From Clostridiaceae bacterium (GTDB lineage: Bacteria; Bacillota; Clostridia; SK-Y3): a stretch of 40,497 nt of DNA. The position numbers and the translations under genes were made by a program. The notes beneath the pieces were generated by a model. It was not told the DNA's origin. It ran no database searches and saw nothing but the letters and a program-made list of their open reading frames with translations. The stretch lies in assembly GCA_012735465.1 (NCBI GenBank), contig JAAYHJ010000056.1:1-40497 (forward strand). The letters run 5' to 3'. Each line of letters begins with the position of its first letter. Within the stretch, counting starts at the first letter, position 1. Below are positions 16,735-26,065 of the stretch, in pieces.

Positions 16735-18573
16735 ATGTCACTAAAGATAAATGATAGGATACTAAGCACTGTTCAAAAGCCAACACGTTATATAGGGAAT
16801 GAATGGAATAGCGTTCATAAGGACCCAAATCAGGTGGATGTACGTTTTGCTTTTTGTTTCCCTGATGTTTATGAAGTGGGCATGTCCCATTTGGGGATGA
16901 AGATATTGTACCACATGTTAAATGACAGGGAAGATGTATACTGTGAAAGAGTATTTGCTCCATGGGGAGATATGGAAGAACAGATGCGGCAAAACAACAT
17001 ACCTTTATTTGCGCTGGAAAGCAGGGATGCGGTCACGAAATTTGATTTTATGGGTTTTACATTGCAGTATGAGATGAGCTACAGCAATGTTGTAAATATG
17101 ATCGACCTGGCGGGCATACCTTTACTTAGTGCAGAAAGGGAAGAAAACCATCCTTTTGTATGCGCCGGCGGTCCTTGTGCCTATAATCCCGAACCTCTGG
17201 CAGAAATCATTGACTTTTTTATACTTGGTGAAGGGGAAGAAATATTAAACGAGGTAATAGATGTATATAAACAGTGGAAAAGGGATAAGGGCACAAGGCT
17301 GGACTTTTTGGATAGGGTCAGTCAAATTAAAGGGGTTTATGTTCCACGGTTTTATTCCTTTGAATACAATGAGGACGGAACAATTAAACGGATGACTAAA
17401 GCAGCGGAAAAATATCCCGATAAAATACTAAAGAGGATCATAAAGGACCTAGATAATTCCTATTTTCCTGAAAAGATAATCGTACCTTATATGGAAATTG
17501 TACATGACCGTATCATGCTTGAAATATTCCGAGGCTGTACGAGGGGATGCCGGTTTTGTCAGGCAGGCATGATATACCGGCCGGTCCGGGAAAGAACGCC
17601 TGAAAGATTGGTAAAGATTGCGAAAGCTTTGCAAAAAAGCACCGGTTATGAAGAAATATCCCTTGCCTCGTTGAGCACCAGTGATTATAGCGCTTTGGAA
17701 AAATTGACAAGGGAGCTGGTTGAGCTTACCGAGAAGCAAAAAACGAGCCTGTCCCTTCCTTCCCTTCGCATAGACTCCTTTTCACTGGATTTGATGGAAA
17801 AGGTCCAAAGGGTGAGAAAGAGCGGGCTGACCTTTGCACCGGAGGCAGGTACCCAAAGGTTGAGAGATGTTATTAATAAAGGGGTTACGGAAGAAGACCT
17901 CATTAAGTCCGTGACGCTGGCCTTTGAAGGAGGTTGGAACAATGTAAAGCTGTACTTTATGATAGGGCTTCCCACCGAAACAATGGAAGATATAGAAGGC
18001 ATTGCAAGTCTGGCCGAAAAAGTGGTGGATGCCTATTATAAGGTGCCGAAGGAAAAAAGGGCAAAGGGACTTACTGTAACGGTCAGCACCTCATCCTTCG
18101 TGCCAAAGGCCTTTACCCCCTTTCAGTGGCAGGCTCAGAATACTATAGAATTACTGCAGGAAAAGCAAGCTTATCTGAAGAGCAGGATAAAAAGTAAACA
18201 TATCAAATATAACTGGCACGAATCCAAGGTCAGCTTTCTAGAAGGCGTCTTTGCCCGGGGTGACAGAAAATTATCCCGCGTTCTAATTGAAGCCCATAAA
18301 AAGGGATGCAAATTTGACGGATGGAATGAATACTTTAATTTTGATAAATGGATGCAGGCCTTTAAAGATTGCGGAGTGGACCCGTACTTTTATACATCAA
18401 GGGAAAGAAAGTATGATGAAATACTTCCCTGGGACCACATTGATGTGGGAGTTACGAAGAAATTCCTCATAAAAGAAGCAGAAAAAGCGTTAAGAGGGGA
18501 AGTTACGCCCCACTGCAGGCAGGGCTGCATAGGATGCGGAGCAACCATCTTCCAGGGGGGTGAGTGCATTTGA
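16735..18573 (+). CDS. Radical SAM protein with B12-binding-like N-terminus (TIGR03960 type)
   Basis: A 612-residue iron-sulfur enzyme of unknown substrate. The N-terminal 200 residues resemble a cobalamin-binding domain (FPDVYEVGMSHLGMKILYHML), followed by the radical SAM barrel with the 4Fe-4S motif GCTRGCRFC (C268, C272, C275) and a C-terminal HCRQGCIGCG cluster at about residues 598-607, which could bind a further metal centre. ATG 16735 has AAGGAGGA about ten bases upstream; an ATG at 16705 lacks a site. A TATAAT box at 16674-16679 is seen without a clear -35. The gene overlaps the next one, its long-known companion (TIGR03936 type), and the pair precedes RNase G and the L21 operon in many clostridia. 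Confidence 0.83.
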   Translation: MSLKINDRILSTVQKPTRYIGNEWNSVHKDPNQVDVRFAFCFPDVYEVGMSHLGMKILYHMLNDREDVYCERVFAPWGDMEEQMRQNNIPLFALESRDAVTKFDFMGFTLQYEMSYSNVVNMIDLAGIPLLSAEREENHPFVCAGGPCAYNPEPLAEIIDFFILGEGEEILNEVIDVYKQWKRDKGTRLDFLDRVSQIKGVYVPRFYSFEYNEDGTIKRMTKAAEKYPDKILKRIIKDLDNSYFPEKIIVPYMEIVHDRIMLEIFRGCTRGCRFCQAGMIYRPVRERTPERLVKIAKALQKSTGYEEISLASLSTSDYSALEKLTRELVELTEKQKTSLSLPSLRIDSFSLDLMEKVQRVRKSGLTFAPEAGTQRLRDVINKGVTEEDLIKSVTLAFEGGWNNVKLYFMIGLPTETMEDIEGIASLAEKVVDAYYKVPKEKRAKGLTVTVSTSSFVPKAFTPFQWQAQNTIELLQEKQAYLKSRIKSKHIKYNWHESKVSFLEGVFARGDRKLSRVLIEAHKKGCKFDGWNEYFNFDKWMQAFKDCGVDPYFYTSRERKYDEILPWDHIDVGVTKKFLIKEAEKALRGEVTPHCRQGCIGCGATIFQGGECI

Positions 18574-19247
18574 GCAGGGTTAGAATAAAATATTCAAAGG
18601 AAGAGCCGGTAAAGTATATATCCCATTTGGATGTGTTAAGGGTGTTTAACCGTGCCATCAGGCGAGCTGGGCTTCCTGTTGCTTATTCCCAGGGGTTTAA
18701 TCCTCACCCCCAAATATCCTTTGGTTTGCCGTTGCCGGTGGGGTATACCAGTGCGGCCGAGTATTTGGAAATGGAAATGGATGGGGAGGTTGATGCAAAC
18801 AAGCTTATAGTTCAACTAAATAAAGAAATGCCTGAAGGTATGCGTATTCTTAAGGCTGTCGTATTGGATGATAAGGATGAGAAGGTGTCCGGCATTATTT
18901 CAATGGCGGATTATAAGGTTACGGTATTTTTAGAAGAAAAATTTAATGGTGATCTTGTTCAGTATGTAAACCATATTATGGCACTCGATGAAGTAAATGT
19001 AGAAAAACAAGGCAAAAAAGGAACGAAGAAGGTAAATATTCGTCCAAATATATATTTGCTTGAAGTGGAGGAACAGCAGGAAAAGATGCTGATACTAAAG
19101 ATGTGCCTGAGTGCCGGCAGCCAGTCAAATTTGAAGCCGGACCTAGTTTTGCAGGCATTGGAAAGCTTATCGGAAAGTTTTCGTGTTGAATTTTTTAAAG
19201 TCCATCGTATGAAATTACTGGATAGGGAAGGCTTTGAAATAATGTAA
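18570..19247 (+). CDS. Radical SAM-linked protein (TIGR03936/DUF2344 type)
   Basis: A protein of about 225 residues, starting RVRIKYSKEEPVKYISHLDVLRVF and containing GFNPHPQISFGLPLPVGYTSAAEYLE (about 42-67), the hallmark of the DUF2344 family, which is either separate or fused to the radical SAM protein encoded just before. Function unknown; the fusions in other species suggest a two-part enzyme. TTG 18570 overlaps the upstream stop codon (TTGA) and follows GGGGGGTGA by about six bases; GTG 18564 would add two residues but sits too near the site. Translational coupling with the radical SAM gene is likely. Confidence 0.8.
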   Translation: MSRVRIKYSKEEPVKYISHLDVLRVFNRAIRRAGLPVAYSQGFNPHPQISFGLPLPVGYTSAAEYLEMEMDGEVDANKLIVQLNKEMPEGMRILKAVVLDDKDEKVSGIISMADYKVTVFLEEKFNGDLVQYVNHIMALDEVNVEKQGKKGTKKVNIRPNIYLLEVEEQQEKMLILKMCLSAGSQSNLKPDLVLQALESLSESFRVEFFKVHRMKLLDREGFEIM

Positions 19248-19272
19248 ATTGAGATAAGGACAGGAGGATGAT

Positions 19273-20757
19273 ATGTCAAATGAAATTATTGTAGACGTAA
19301 GCATGGGACAAACAAGAGTTGCTTTATTGGAGGACAAAGAGCTGGTAGAGCTATATGTGGAGAGCCCTGAGCATCAGGGGATGGTTGGCAATATTTACAG
19401 GGGTAGAGTGGAAAGTGTACTCCAGGGAATGCAGGCAGCTTTTATAGATATTGGGTATGAAAAAAACGCTTTTCTTCATATTAGGGACATTGGTGCTGAG
19501 TATAAAGATGGAGGTAAAACAAATAATTCCGGCAAACTATGCATTACGGATATATTAAAAGAAGGGCAGGAAATTACAGTCCAGGTGATTAAAGAAGCAA
19601 TCGGTACAAAGGGGCCGAGGGTGACAACAAATATTACTCTCCCGGGCAGGTATTTGGTCCTTGTGACCCATGCCGATTATGTGGGCATATCCAAAAGGAT
19701 AACAAATGAACAGGAAAGAAATAGGCTGAGGGAAATAGCGAAAAGCATTCAGCCAAAAGGAATGGGGCTGATTGTGCGAACTGAAGGAGAAGAAAAGGGT
19801 ATTCAGGATTTAATGCAGGATTTAAATTTATTGCTCAAATTGTGGAATAATATAAAAGCAGCAGAACAATCTGCCCAGGTACCAAGCCTTATACATAAAG
19901 ATTTTGATTTGCTGTTGCGTTCGGTAAGGGATTTGTTTACTTATTCCATTGATAAGTTTGTGATTAATAATCGGGAACAGTATACAAGGGTAGTTGAATT
20001 GACGGATATGCTTTCCCCTTCTCTAACCAGTAGAGTAGAATATTTTAGCAAGGATTATCCCGTTTTTGAATATTATAAAATCGAAAACAAGATAGACAAA
20101 TCTTTAAATAAGAAGGTATGGCTTAAATGCGGGGGATATATTGTTATTGACCGGACCGAGGCGCTGACGGTTATTGATGTAAATACAGGAAAATATGTGG
20201 GAGAGACGGACCTGGAAGAAACGGTTTTAAAAACCAATCTGGAGGCGGCAAAGGAAATTGCAAAACAGTTGCGCCTGAGGGATATTGGTGGAATTATAAT
20301 AATTGATTTTATTGATATGCACGGTCAGGAACATCGGGAAAAAGTAATTGAAGCTTTAAAGAATTATTTAAAAAAGGATAAGACAAAAACAACGGTGGTT
20401 GGGATTACCCAGCTTGGCTTGGTTGAGATGACGAGAAAAAAGGTAAGGGATAGGCTGGAAACACTAATGCAGCTTGATTGTCCCAATTGCAGGGGTACCG
20501 GAAAGGTTTTGTCCAATGAAATGCTTATCCGGCTCATAGAGAGGGAAGTGTACCGGGTTGCAAACCAGTCCATAGCACCCATCATACAGGTAAAGATTCA
20601 CCCGGAAGCGTCTTTGCTTCTTTCAAAGGATAATAAGAATAGGATAAAGTATCTCGAAAAAATTTTGAACAAGGAAATCCAGTTTAAGACATGTAGCTCC
20701 CTAAAATACGACAATATTATTGCAGAAGGCGTTGACAATCACAGTAACGTATGCTAA
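19273..20757 (+). CDS. rng: Ribonuclease G (RNase E/G family)
   Basis: Endoribonuclease acting on 5'-monophosphorylated RNA, in rRNA maturation and mRNA decay. The 494 residues show an S1-type RNA-binding domain (about 38-115, GNIYRGRVESVLQGMQAAFIDIG), the catalytic domain with DVNTG and DFIDM (the two metal-binding aspartates), and the zinc-link DCPNCRGTG. The long scaffold tail of E. coli RNase E is absent, so RNase G-like. AGGAGG precedes ATG 19273. Its stop codon TAA (20755-20757) doubles as the first half of the -10 box of the downstream L21 promoter. Confidence 0.93.
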   Translation: MSNEIIVDVSMGQTRVALLEDKELVELYVESPEHQGMVGNIYRGRVESVLQGMQAAFIDIGYEKNAFLHIRDIGAEYKDGGKTNNSGKLCITDILKEGQEITVQVIKEAIGTKGPRVTTNITLPGRYLVLVTHADYVGISKRITNEQERNRLREIAKSIQPKGMGLIVRTEGEEKGIQDLMQDLNLLLKLWNNIKAAEQSAQVPSLIHKDFDLLLRSVRDLFTYSIDKFVINNREQYTRVVELTDMLSPSLTSRVEYFSKDYPVFEYYKIENKIDKSLNKKVWLKCGGYIVIDRTEALTVIDVNTGKYVGETDLEETVLKTNLEAAKEIAKQLRLRDIGGIIIIDFIDMHGQEHREKVIEALKNYLKKDKTKTTVVGITQLGLVEMTRKKVRDRLETLMQLDCPNCRGTGKVLSNEMLIRLIEREVYRVANQSIAPIIQVKIHPEASLLLSKDNKNRIKYLEKILNKEIQFKTCSSLKYDNIIAEGVDNHSNVC

Positions 20758-20760
20758 TAT
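20732..20760 (+). promoter_or_regulatory. Sigma-A promoter of the rplU-prp-rpmA operon inside the end of rng
   Basis: TTGACA (20732-20737), 17-base spacer, TAATAT (20755-20760), with an extended TGC directly before the -10 box. The -35 matches consensus fully and the spacing is ideal. The promoter lies in the last codons of rng and the stop codon TAA forms the start of the -10 box. Transcription would begin near 20767, at the front of the L21 leader. Confidence 0.8.
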
Positions 20761-20765
20761 GAAAC

Positions 20766-20836
20766 GGTAGCCGCATGGGTAAGGTTTTAAACGAGGAATC
20801 GTACCTGTACCCGGCGAGACTGGGTTTGAGGAGGTG
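20766..20836 (+). ncRNA. Ribosomal protein L21 leader
   Basis: The sequence between rng and rplU carries the L21 leader pattern known in low-GC Gram-positives: ACGGTAGCCGCATGGGTAAGG, then AAACGAGGAATCGTACC, then TGTACCCGGCGAGACTGGGT leading straight into GAGGAGGTG, the rplU ribosome binding site. It is thought to let L21 repress its own operon. Boundaries are judged by eye. Confidence 0.85.
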
Positions 20837-20841
20837 TAAAA

Positions 20842-21153
20842 ATGTACGCAATATTTGAAACAGGCGGAAAACAATATAAGGTTCAAGAAGGAGACGTTAT
20901 TTTTATTGAAAAGCTTGATGCTGAGGAAGGGAGTACCTATACATTTACTAAGGTGTTGGCAGTTTCCAAGGATAATAAGGTGAATTTTGGAACCCCTGTT
21001 GTAGAAGGTGCATCGGTTAGCGCAAAGGTATTGTCCCACGGCAAAAGCAAAAAGATTATTGTTTTCAAGTACAAGCCTAAAAAAGGTTACAGAAGAAAAC
21101 AAGGCCATAGACAGCCTTATACAAAGATTCAGATTGAAAAGATTAACGGATAA
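20842..21153 (+). CDS. rplU: 50S ribosomal protein L21
   Basis: Large-subunit protein that binds 23S rRNA. The 103 residues begin [18 protein letters not shown] and end with the conserved [26 protein letters not shown] basic tail. GAGGAGGTG lies six bases before the ATG. First gene of a three-gene operon (rplU, prp, rpmA) with its own promoter and leader RNA. Confidence 0.97.
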   Translation: MYAIFETGGKQYKVQEGDVIFIEKLDAEEGSTYTFTKVLAVSKDNKVNFGTPVVEGASVSAKVLSHGKSKKIIVFKYKPKKGYRRKQGHRQPYTKIQIEKING

Positions 21154-21155
21154 TT

Positions 21156-21512
21156 ATGATTATTGTAGAGATATATAGAAATAAAATGAACGATATTGAA
21201 AAATTTGTTATACGCGGCCATTCCGGTTATGCAAGGGCCGGAAGCGATATAGTTTGTGCTGCGGTATCAAGTGTGAGTCAGGCGGCGGTCTTGGGACTCA
21301 CGGAAGTCTTGGGACTAAAGATTGGGCTTAAGATTGAAGAAGACAGTGGGTTTAAGGGCTCAGGACCCTATTTGGAATGTATTTTGCCTTCTGACTTAGA
21401 TTCTAATTTTAGGGAAAAGGCAAATATCCTATTACAAACGATGTTTTTGACCATAAAAAGCATTGAAGAGCAGTACAGTGAATATGTTCAGATTCTTGAA
21501 CAGGAGGTGTGA
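21156..21512 (+). CDS. prp: Ribosomal-processing cysteine protease Prp
   Basis: Removes the N-terminal extension of ribosomal protein L27, an essential step in Firmicutes that carry the extension. The 118 residues include the catalytic histidine in RGHSGYA (about 22-28) and the catalytic cysteine in [11 protein letters not shown] (about 31-41). The start is two bases after the rplU stop and the stop is two bases before the rpmA start, so the protease is translated between the two ribosomal proteins, one of which is its substrate. Confidence 0.93.
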   Translation: MIIVEIYRNKMNDIEKFVIRGHSGYARAGSDIVCAAVSSVSQAAVLGLTEVLGLKIGLKIEEDSGFKGSGPYLECILPSDLDSNFREKANILLQTMFLTIKSIEEQYSEYVQILEQEV

Positions 21513-21514
21513 AA

Positions 21515-21811
21515 ATGCTTAAGATAAATATCCAATTGTTTGCCCACAAAAAAGGAGTAGGTAGTACAAAGAACGGACGTGACAGTGAATCCAAAAGGCT
21601 TGGCGTAAAAAGGGCTGACGGGCAGTTTGTATTGGCAGGCAATATCCTGGTAAGACAAAGGGGTACTAAGATCCATCCCGGTCATAATGTTGGTAAGGGT
21701 AGCGATGATACCTTGTTTGCCCTTATAGATGGTAGGGTTAAATTTGAGAGAAAGGGCAAGGATAAGAAGCAGGTAAGCGTTTATCCGGTGGAAAAAGCTG
21801 TTGCACAGTAA
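21515..21811 (+). CDS. rpmA: 50S ribosomal protein L27 with cleavable N-terminal extension
   Basis: Large-subunit protein whose N-terminus reaches the peptidyl transferase centre. The 98 residues begin MLKINIQLF followed by [12 protein letters not shown]; the mature protein starts at the alanine after Prp cleaves behind the phenylalanine. This matches the MLxxxLQFF/AHKK pattern with Ile and Leu replacements (INIQLF). AGGAGGTG is six bases before ATG 21515. Its partner protease is immediately upstream. Confidence 0.97.
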   Translation: MLKINIQLFAHKKGVGSTKNGRDSESKRLGVKRADGQFVLAGNILVRQRGTKIHPGHNVGKGSDDTLFALIDGRVKFERKGKDKKQVSVYPVEKAVAQ

Positions 21812-23200
<1,389 letters not shown>

Positions 23201-23238
23201 TTCAGTATAAATTTTAAAGTGGAAAGAAGGTGAATAAA

Positions 23239-23535
23239 ATGTTATCCAGCAAGCAGCGGGCATATTTAAGAGGCCTTGCAAATAATGTTCCTGCAATATT
23301 CCAGGTTGGTAAGGGAGGTATAAATGATAATCTTGTAAAACAGGTAAGTGATGCTTTAGAAGCAAGGGAACTTGTGAAGGTTCATGTACTGAAAAATTCC
23401 TTATTGGATACCCGGGAAGTTGCAGAAGAACTGGCAGGTTTGACAGATTCGGAGACGGTCCAGGTAATAGGTAGTAAATTTGTGCTTTATAAAGAATCCA
23501 GGGAAAATAAAACAATTCAATTGCCGGAGAATTAA
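23239..23535 (+). CDS. yhbY: YhbY family ribosome-associated RNA-binding protein
   Basis: A 98-residue single-domain CRM-fold protein that binds pre-50S particles. It begins MLSSKQRAYLRGLANNV, has the GKGGIN turn (about 26-31) and the C-terminal IGSKFVLYKES strand. ATG 23239 has AGAAGGTG seven bases upstream. It follows obgE by 38 bases; in many Firmicutes nadD and yqeK follow but not here. Confidence 0.9.
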   Translation: MLSSKQRAYLRGLANNVPAIFQVGKGGINDNLVKQVSDALEARELVKVHVLKNSLLDTREVAEELAGLTDSETVQVIGSKFVLYKESRENKTIQLPEN

Positions 23536-23627
23536 AAAAATAAATAAACCCCCTGTAATAAGAAGGATTTTTATATTTTTTATGGAATATATAAGATATA
23601 ACAATCAATAAGGCTGGGGGTAAAAAC

Positions 23628-24098
23628 ATGTCAGGGGAAAAAAGATTTAGAACCAGTTTGTTTGGATATAAAAGGCAGGATGTATATGAGTTTATTGAAA
23701 AGTTGTCAAAAGACTTTGAGGAGCAGTTTAAGGAGAAGGATGACGAGTTAGCCCTGTTAAGAAACCAGAACCAGGATTTGAAGAAAAACTTAGAGGAATT
23801 AAAAAGTAAACTTGATACCCTAGAGAGTGGCCGTACGCATATAGCCAATGCTATTATTAAAGCGGAGGAACAAGCAAAAAATATCATAGAAGACGCTATG
23901 CGGGAAGGGGAAGAAAGGAAGAAAGAGCTTCAAAGGCAGATTAACGAACTAAAAAACAAATTAAAGATGCTTAAAAATGAATTATATGAATTAAGGGTAG
24001 AAGCAATTAACACAATCAGACGATACGAAAGCCAGCTGGTTGAGTTGGTGGAAGAAGAAAATGTGGACTCAGAGCAGGAAGCGGCCGTAACCAAGTAA
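23628..24098 (+). CDS. DivIVA-like coiled-coil protein
   Basis: A 156-residue soluble protein. The start KRFRTSLFGYKRQDVYEFIEKL resembles the DivIVA/GpsB N-terminal membrane- and partner-binding module (F/Y-x-GY followed by the short helix), and residues about 25-145 form a long, highly charged coiled coil (KDFEEQFKEKDDELALLRNQN onward). It is shorter than DivIVA proper and may be a GpsB- or SepF-network partner; function not proven. The ribosome binding site GGGGG (23616-23620) could be masked by CCCCC at 23549-23553. A terminator follows at 24102. Confidence 0.65.
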   Translation: MSGEKRFRTSLFGYKRQDVYEFIEKLSKDFEEQFKEKDDELALLRNQNQDLKKNLEELKSKLDTLESGRTHIANAIIKAEEQAKNIIEDAMREGEERKKELQRQINELKNKLKMLKNELYELRVEAINTIRRYESQLVELVEEENVDSEQEAAVTK

Positions 24099-24101
24099 TA
24101 T

Positions 24102-24125
24102 AAGCCAATCCTGGCTTTTTTTTTT
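24102..24125 (+). terminator. Rho-independent terminator after the DivIVA-like gene
   Basis: AAGCCA (24102-24107) pairs with TGGCTT (24112-24117), loop ATCC, followed by a run of nine or more T. It starts a few bases after the stop codon at 24098. Confidence 0.85.
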
Positions 24126-24142
24126 AATTATTGCAAATTTTT

Positions 24143-24180
24143 TTGTTAGTATAGAATTTTTTTTAATATAATTGTATAAT
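24143..24180 (+). promoter_or_regulatory. Putative sigma-A promoter(s) of the Lrp-aminotransferase pair
   Basis: TTGTTA at 24143-24148 with TATAAT at 24167-24172 (18-base gap); a second TATAAT lies at 24175-24180 preceded by TTG. Both are 70-80 bases before the ATG at 24251 and directly after the upstream terminator. Confidence 0.55.
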
Positions 24181-24250
24181 ATACACTAAATATGCTTAGA
24201 TTTTAGAAGGGTTGTAAGATATCAATACTTTAATATAGGAGGAACGATGA

Positions 24251-24730
24251 ATGGAGCAGATACTTGAAATATTGGAAAAGGATAGTCGTATAACGCCGGA
24301 ACAAATTGCTATAATGTTAAACAAAGATGTTGAAGAAGTAAAAGAGGCAATTAAAAAACTTGAAGATGAAAAAATTATATTGGGATATAATACCCTGATA
24401 AACTGGGAAAAAACGGATAAGGAATTTGTAACGGCATTTATTGAAGTAAAGGTTACGCCCCAGAGGGGAGAAGGATTTGATAAGGTTGCTGAGAGAATTT
24501 ATAAATATCCTGAAGTAAAAGCCGTTTATCTCATGTCCGGAGGCTTTGATCTTGCCGTAATTATCGAAAGGAAAACGATAAAGGATGTGGCCCTTTTTGT
24601 TGCTGAAAAACTTGCCCCCATGGAGTCGGTTTTAAGCACGGCTACCCATTTTGTACTAAAGAAGTATAAAGATGAGGGTGTGATTTTTGAAGATAAAGAA
24701 AAGGACGACAGGCAGGTGATCACATTATGA
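24251..24730 (+). CDS. Lrp/AsnC family transcriptional regulator
   Basis: A 159-residue DNA-binding regulator. Residues 1-60 form the winged helix (LEKDSRITPEQIAIMLNKDVEEVKEAIKKLE) and about 65-145 the RAM ligand-binding domain (AFIEVKVTPQRGEGF...VYLMSGGFDLAVII). It usually senses amino acids. AGGAGGA is seven bases before ATG 24251. The stop overlaps the aminotransferase start by four bases (ATGA), so regulator and enzyme are coupled and the regulator probably controls this operon and perhaps amino acid genes elsewhere. Confidence 0.9.
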   Translation: MEQILEILEKDSRITPEQIAIMLNKDVEEVKEAIKKLEDEKIILGYNTLINWEKTDKEFVTAFIEVKVTPQRGEGFDKVAERIYKYPEVKAVYLMSGGFDLAVIIERKTIKDVALFVAEKLAPMESVLSTATHFVLKKYKDEGVIFEDKEKDDRQVITL

Positions 24731-25893
24731 ACCTTAATGAGATGCTTTCACCGGCCGTAAAAAAAATTGAACCTTCCGGAATCAGGAAGTTTTTTGATAT
24801 TGTCAGCGAAATGAAGGATGCCATTTCCCTGGGCGTTGGTGAACCGGACTTTGTTACGCCCTGGCGCGTACGGGAAGCGGGGATTTATTCTTTGGAAAAG
24901 GGGCATACCCACTATACATCCAACTCAGGATTAATAGAACTGAGAAATGAGATTTCGGCTTATTTAAGCAGAAAGAGCAATATTACATATAACCCCAAGG
25001 ATGAGATACTTGTAACGGTGGGGGGAAGCGAAGCAATAGACCTGGCTATCAGGGCACTGGTATCCGAGGGGGATGAGGTTCTTATTCCTGAGCCTAGCTT
25101 TGTGTGTTATAAACCATGCACTGTTTTAGCAGGCGGAACACCTGTTACAATTGTTACAAAAGCAGAAAATGAATTCCGTTTAACCCCTCAGGAGTTGGAA
25201 GAAAAGATTACCCCCAGAACCAAGCTGCTTATTCTTCCCTATCCCAGTAACCCGACCGGTGCCATAATGAGGAAAAAGGATTTGGAAGCCATAGCCGAAG
25301 TAATCAAAGATACGAATATACTGGTACTTGCCGATGAAATATACTCGGAACTGACCTATGAAGGTTCCCATGTGTCTATTGCAAGCCTGCCCGGGATGAA
25401 GGAAAGGACCATAGTGGTAAACGGCTTTTCAAAATCCTATGCCATGACCGGATGGAGACTGGGATATGCCGCAGGAGATTCTGCCATAATAGGAGCAATG
25501 ACTAAGATTCATCAATATGCCATTATGTGTTCCCCCACTACCAGCCAGTATGCTGCCATTGAGGCTTTGAGGAATTGTGATGAAGATGTTCGTTACATGG
25601 TCAAGGAATATAATTACAGGCGCAGAGTCATAGTGGACGGATTAAGAAAGATAGGGCTGGATTGCTTTGAACCAATGGGTGCGTTTTATGTATTCCCTTC
25701 TATAAAGAAGACCGGTTTATCTTCCGCAGAGTTTTGTGAAAGGTTATTGTATGAGGAAAAGGTAGCAGTTGTTCCGGGTAATGCCTTTGGAGAAAGCGGA
25801 GAGGGATTTATTCGATGTTCTTATGCTTATTCAATCGAAAGCATCAATGAAGCACTGAAAAGAATGGGAAGGTTTGTAAAAAAATACATTTAA
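24727..25893 (+). CDS. PLP-dependent class I aminotransferase
   Basis: Transfers an amino group between an amino acid (aspartate or aromatic type) and a 2-oxo acid. The 388 residues contain SLGVGEPDFVTP (about 34-45), the PLP-binding PYPSNPTGA (about 171-179), the ADEIYSELTY aspartate region and the Schiff-base lysine in NGFSKSYAMTGWRLGY (about 230-245). Length and motifs fit the AspC/PatA subgroup; the exact substrate is not readable. It overlaps the Lrp gene by four bases and probably answers to the same effector. Confidence 0.88.
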   Translation: MNLNEMLSPAVKKIEPSGIRKFFDIVSEMKDAISLGVGEPDFVTPWRVREAGIYSLEKGHTHYTSNSGLIELRNEISAYLSRKSNITYNPKDEILVTVGGSEAIDLAIRALVSEGDEVLIPEPSFVCYKPCTVLAGGTPVTIVTKAENEFRLTPQELEEKITPRTKLLILPYPSNPTGAIMRKKDLEAIAEVIKDTNILVLADEIYSELTYEGSHVSIASLPGMKERTIVVNGFSKSYAMTGWRLGYAAGDSAIIGAMTKIHQYAIMCSPTTSQYAAIEALRNCDEDVRYMVKEYNYRRRVIVDGLRKIGLDCFEPMGAFYVFPSIKKTGLSSAEFCERLLYEEKVAVVPGNAFGESGEGFIRCSYAYSIESINEALKRMGRFVKKYI

Positions 25894-25945
25894 ATTTTAT
25901 ATAATATAATAAATAAGGTTATGTTTTATGGACAGATAAATTTAT

Positions 25946-25964
25946 GGACGCGCATTGCGCGTCC
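25946..25964. other. Perfect GC-rich hairpin upstream of the AI-2E family gene
   Basis: GGACGCGC (25946-25953), loop ATT, GCGCGTCC (25957-25964). The eight-pair stem is fully complementary and unusually GC-rich for this window. No U-tract follows on the + strand, so it does not look like a standard terminator for the aminotransferase gene. Confidence 0.6.
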
Positions 25965-26065
25965 TCAGTTTGCATAGGCGGAAACTTAAATATCGGGTAT
26001 TGTTGCTTTCTTTGGAAGAGGTTGAAGTTTTATTATAAATGAGCCATTGGAATGGTGAGGTTTAG

